22,655 bases of DNA from Emmonsiellopsis sp. PD_33 (Eukaryota; Ascomycota; Eurotiomycetes; Onygenales; Ajellomycetaceae): contig JANTQF010000469.1 in the NCBI GenBank assembly GCA_032988165.1, forward strand, positions 1 through 22,655, read 5' to 3'. Shown piece by piece: positions 20,846-22,655 of this stretch. Numbering within the stretch: position 1 is the first letter of the stretch; each line of letters opens with the position of its first letter. The notes below the pieces were generated by a model. The model was not told where the DNA came from. It did no database searches and saw only the letters and a list, made by a program, of their open reading frames with translations. The position numbers and the translations under genes were made by a program.

Positions 20846-21383
20846 TCCAGGAAAAAACGAAACAGAAAAACACATCTAGAACGGGCGGGACCCAGTCGCA
20901 CAGAATGCAATATTGAAATACGGCCTTAGGCCACCCGCCTATCCAACAACCTCACCTCCTACCCTATGAAGTCGAACCACTGCGCGAGATCCGGCAACTT
21001 CCTGGGCTCGAAATGTAAATCAAGAGCGCCCATTCATCGCTGGGGCTGGATGGTACGCCCAGGAAGAAACCGCATACACCCAAAACCAGCAAACAGGAAG
21101 TCAATGACTCTTTGATGCGACGAAACCTGACTTATGATGCCATGATAGCATGGTACCCTCTGCGCAGGGCTCGGTGCAGTAGCAACCGAAGAAACGCAAG
21201 CCAAGCTCTACATGGCACCTATCTATTATTTGGCAGATACTACTGCTTCTACCCTCATGATGGCTGCCACCTCTTCGTTACTGATCACTGATGGAATATG
21301 GAAGTATCCTTAATGACTAAACTATTCCTCGCAAATAGTTAACTAACTACCAGATACAAGTAAGTAATTACATCGACACCCAG

Positions 21384-21410
21384 ACGTCGATACCCCCGGG
21401 GGTACGACGT
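21384..21410. repeat. Near-perfect 27-bp palindrome
   Basis: The core TACCCCCGGGGGTA (21391-21404) is a perfect 14-bp palindrome. It is flanked by ACGTCG on the left and CGACGT on the right, which are also complementary, with one extra A at 21390 on the left. It could be a binding site for a dimeric regulator or chance in GC-rich DNA. Confidence 0.8.
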
Positions 21411-21951
21411 GAGGTCCCCCTGAGATAAGCCAGTTGCGCGCGTCTATATATCTCAACGAAGATGTTCAATCCGCCAACAGTGACCATTTAAGCCCGCTCC
21501 GTGACATCTTATTTTGATATGTAACAGAATTGTTCAAAATACCACAATATCCTCGACGCCAAATTTTCTGAACCGAATAACTTCATTTCTGCTGCCTCCA
21601 ATCCCTTCTATGACTTCAACATGCAACTGATCTAGGGGAGTAGGATAAGTCATCCTTACGTGGGAAAAACGAACAGGGTTTACGTGTATGGCACCAGATG
21701 TGTTCTGATCCCCCTATGGGTCTCGAAAGGGAAGACACCGAACTACATACATTATCGGGAACGGATACCGCGAGCATTGCTTTAGTTCCTAAAGCTGCAT
21801 TCCCCTAACGAGAAGCTGAACAGAAGCGAGTTATCAGGGGCCAGAGATCCATGATTACCGACTCCACTTGTCTATCTCCTAGTTATGGGCTCGCACAGCA
21901 GGCTTAACAGGTGCAAAATTTCGACACCGAAGAGCAAACGCGTCCAGCTCG

Positions 21952-21969
21952 GTACATGTATACATGTAC
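21952..21969. repeat. Perfect 18-bp palindrome
   Basis: GTACATGTATACATGTAC equals its own reverse complement. It lies in gene-free DNA. It may be a dimeric protein site or fortuitous. Confidence 0.85.
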
Positions 21970-22523
21970 GTCAATTATCTCCTTCTACGTGCAACAATAC
22001 CCGCGTCTCGTGTTTCCGGCATAAGCTCCTAACATCGAGCCCCCCCATCTGTGCATACCGACGCACGGAGATCTGGCGTTTCTCTTCCTGTCCATGTCGT
22101 GTCACTTTCGACCTCCACATTCGGCGAGAACCCGAGAGTGATTAACGAAACGAGACCGCTGATATGCAGCTTTGGCATCGCGACGGTCCGCTTCCTTCTC
22201 GGGCCCCCGGCTTTATCGGGATATCAGCCGTGACGATTCGGCTTCGCCGCCATTTCCATATTCCGCTGGCAGGATAACAAGCAGATCTGTGTGCTGTGTT
22301 AAAGAGCATGTTTGGCCGGTTATTTTGTTTACGAAGTGATCAGATGAAGCGGCTGAGGAGTCTTCTGGTTTGACATCTTATTATATGTTGAACAAAAAGG
22401 GCCATGCCAACGAGATACTCGATTACCTTTTTAGAGGGATGTGGACGTGCCTGACAACTCACGCCTTTTACGTTATCATTGACAAGCCGCATGGCGCTCG
22501 CTTTGCTCGCTCCCAGCTTGCGC

Positions 22524-22655
22524 CGCCCCCCCCCCCCCCCCCTCCCCCCTCTCCCCCCCCCACCCCCCCCCCCACCCCCCCCCCCTCCTCCCCCCCCACC
22601 TCCCCCCCCCTCCACACCTCACTCTCCTTCCCACCCACTCCACCCCCCCCTCCCC
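22524..22655. repeat. C-rich low-complexity sequence at right end
   Basis: The last 130 bases are almost all C on the plus strand, with scattered T and A. Reading outward this is the same strand sense as at the left end. Either a real C-rich repeat or an assembly artefact. Confidence 0.85.

Larger units (their letters stand above)
20846..22523. other. Gene-free right flank
   Basis: CpG content returns to normal at once (the first CpG is at 20858). No open frame with a recognisable domain is present; those at 21885-22233 overlap in several frames and look fortuitous. I find no tRNA or rRNA. Two palindromes (21384-21410 and 21952-21969) and a smaller one (GGCCTTAGGCC near 20923) are the only structure I can point to. 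Confidence 0.5.

Noticed and set aside
20990..21030. Possible tRNA T-arm-like sequence (GGGCTCGAAAT)
   Set aside because: No acceptor stem, D-arm or anticodon arm could be paired around it.
21885..22233. Plus-strand open frames of 60-86 codons
   Set aside because: Two overlapping frames, no domain, no promoter, and composition like the surrounding intergenic DNA.

Overview
The window looks like nuclear DNA of a filamentous ascomycete. It has one intron-bearing fungal gene with short introns (60 and 197 nt, GT...AG, a CTAAC-type branch site) and ordinary CpG content in the flanks. In the middle sits a 12.6 kb block of nested, decayed transposons that is almost free of CpG. My recollection is that extreme CpG loss in repeats has been reported in some Onygenales (for example Coccidioides) and that CpG-targeted RIP-like mutation occurs in other Pezizomycotina. 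I take the lineage no further than 'Pezizomycotina, perhaps Eurotiomycetes', and that is inference.

Layout. 1-229: G-rich low-complexity end. 230-1653: gene-free 3' flank. 1654-5888 (minus): one three-exon gene for a 1325-residue PH plus leucine-rich-repeat scaffold protein. 5889-8193: its upstream region and intergenic DNA, with one plus-strand TATA box but no gene I can defend. 8202-20837: a Mutator-like (MULE) DNA transposon with 93-bp terminal inverted repeats and an 8-bp target duplication (ATTGATTG). A 9305-bp Ty3/gypsy chromovirus lies inside its transposase gene at 9442-18746, in minus orientation, with 689-bp LTRs and a 5-bp target duplication (GGATG). 20846-22523: gene-free flank with two perfect palindromic cores. 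22524-22655: C-rich low-complexity end.

The order of events can be read directly. The MULE inserted first. The chromovirus then inserted into the transposase ORF. Both were later inactivated by C-to-T (G-to-A) changes. Reading frames and LTR lengths are intact, so I see no indels; the damage is stop codons and lost catalytic residues. Only two CpG dinucleotides remain in 12.6 kb by my reading, while CpGs sit within about 30 bp outside each end. The two LTRs differ at about 75 of 689 positions, all transitions, many as TG-versus-CA pairs, which is what an ancestral CpG gives when opposite strands are deaminated in the two copies.

The retroelement keeps recognisable structure. It has a gag with a C-H-H-C zinc knuckle and an A-AAA-AAC slippery heptamer two codons before the gag stop, which places pol in the -1 frame. 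Pol holds protease, RT, RNase H, integrase, GPF module and chromodomain. An unexplained 2.5 kb lies between pol and the 3' LTR. The only intact protein-coding gene in the window is the PH/LRR gene.
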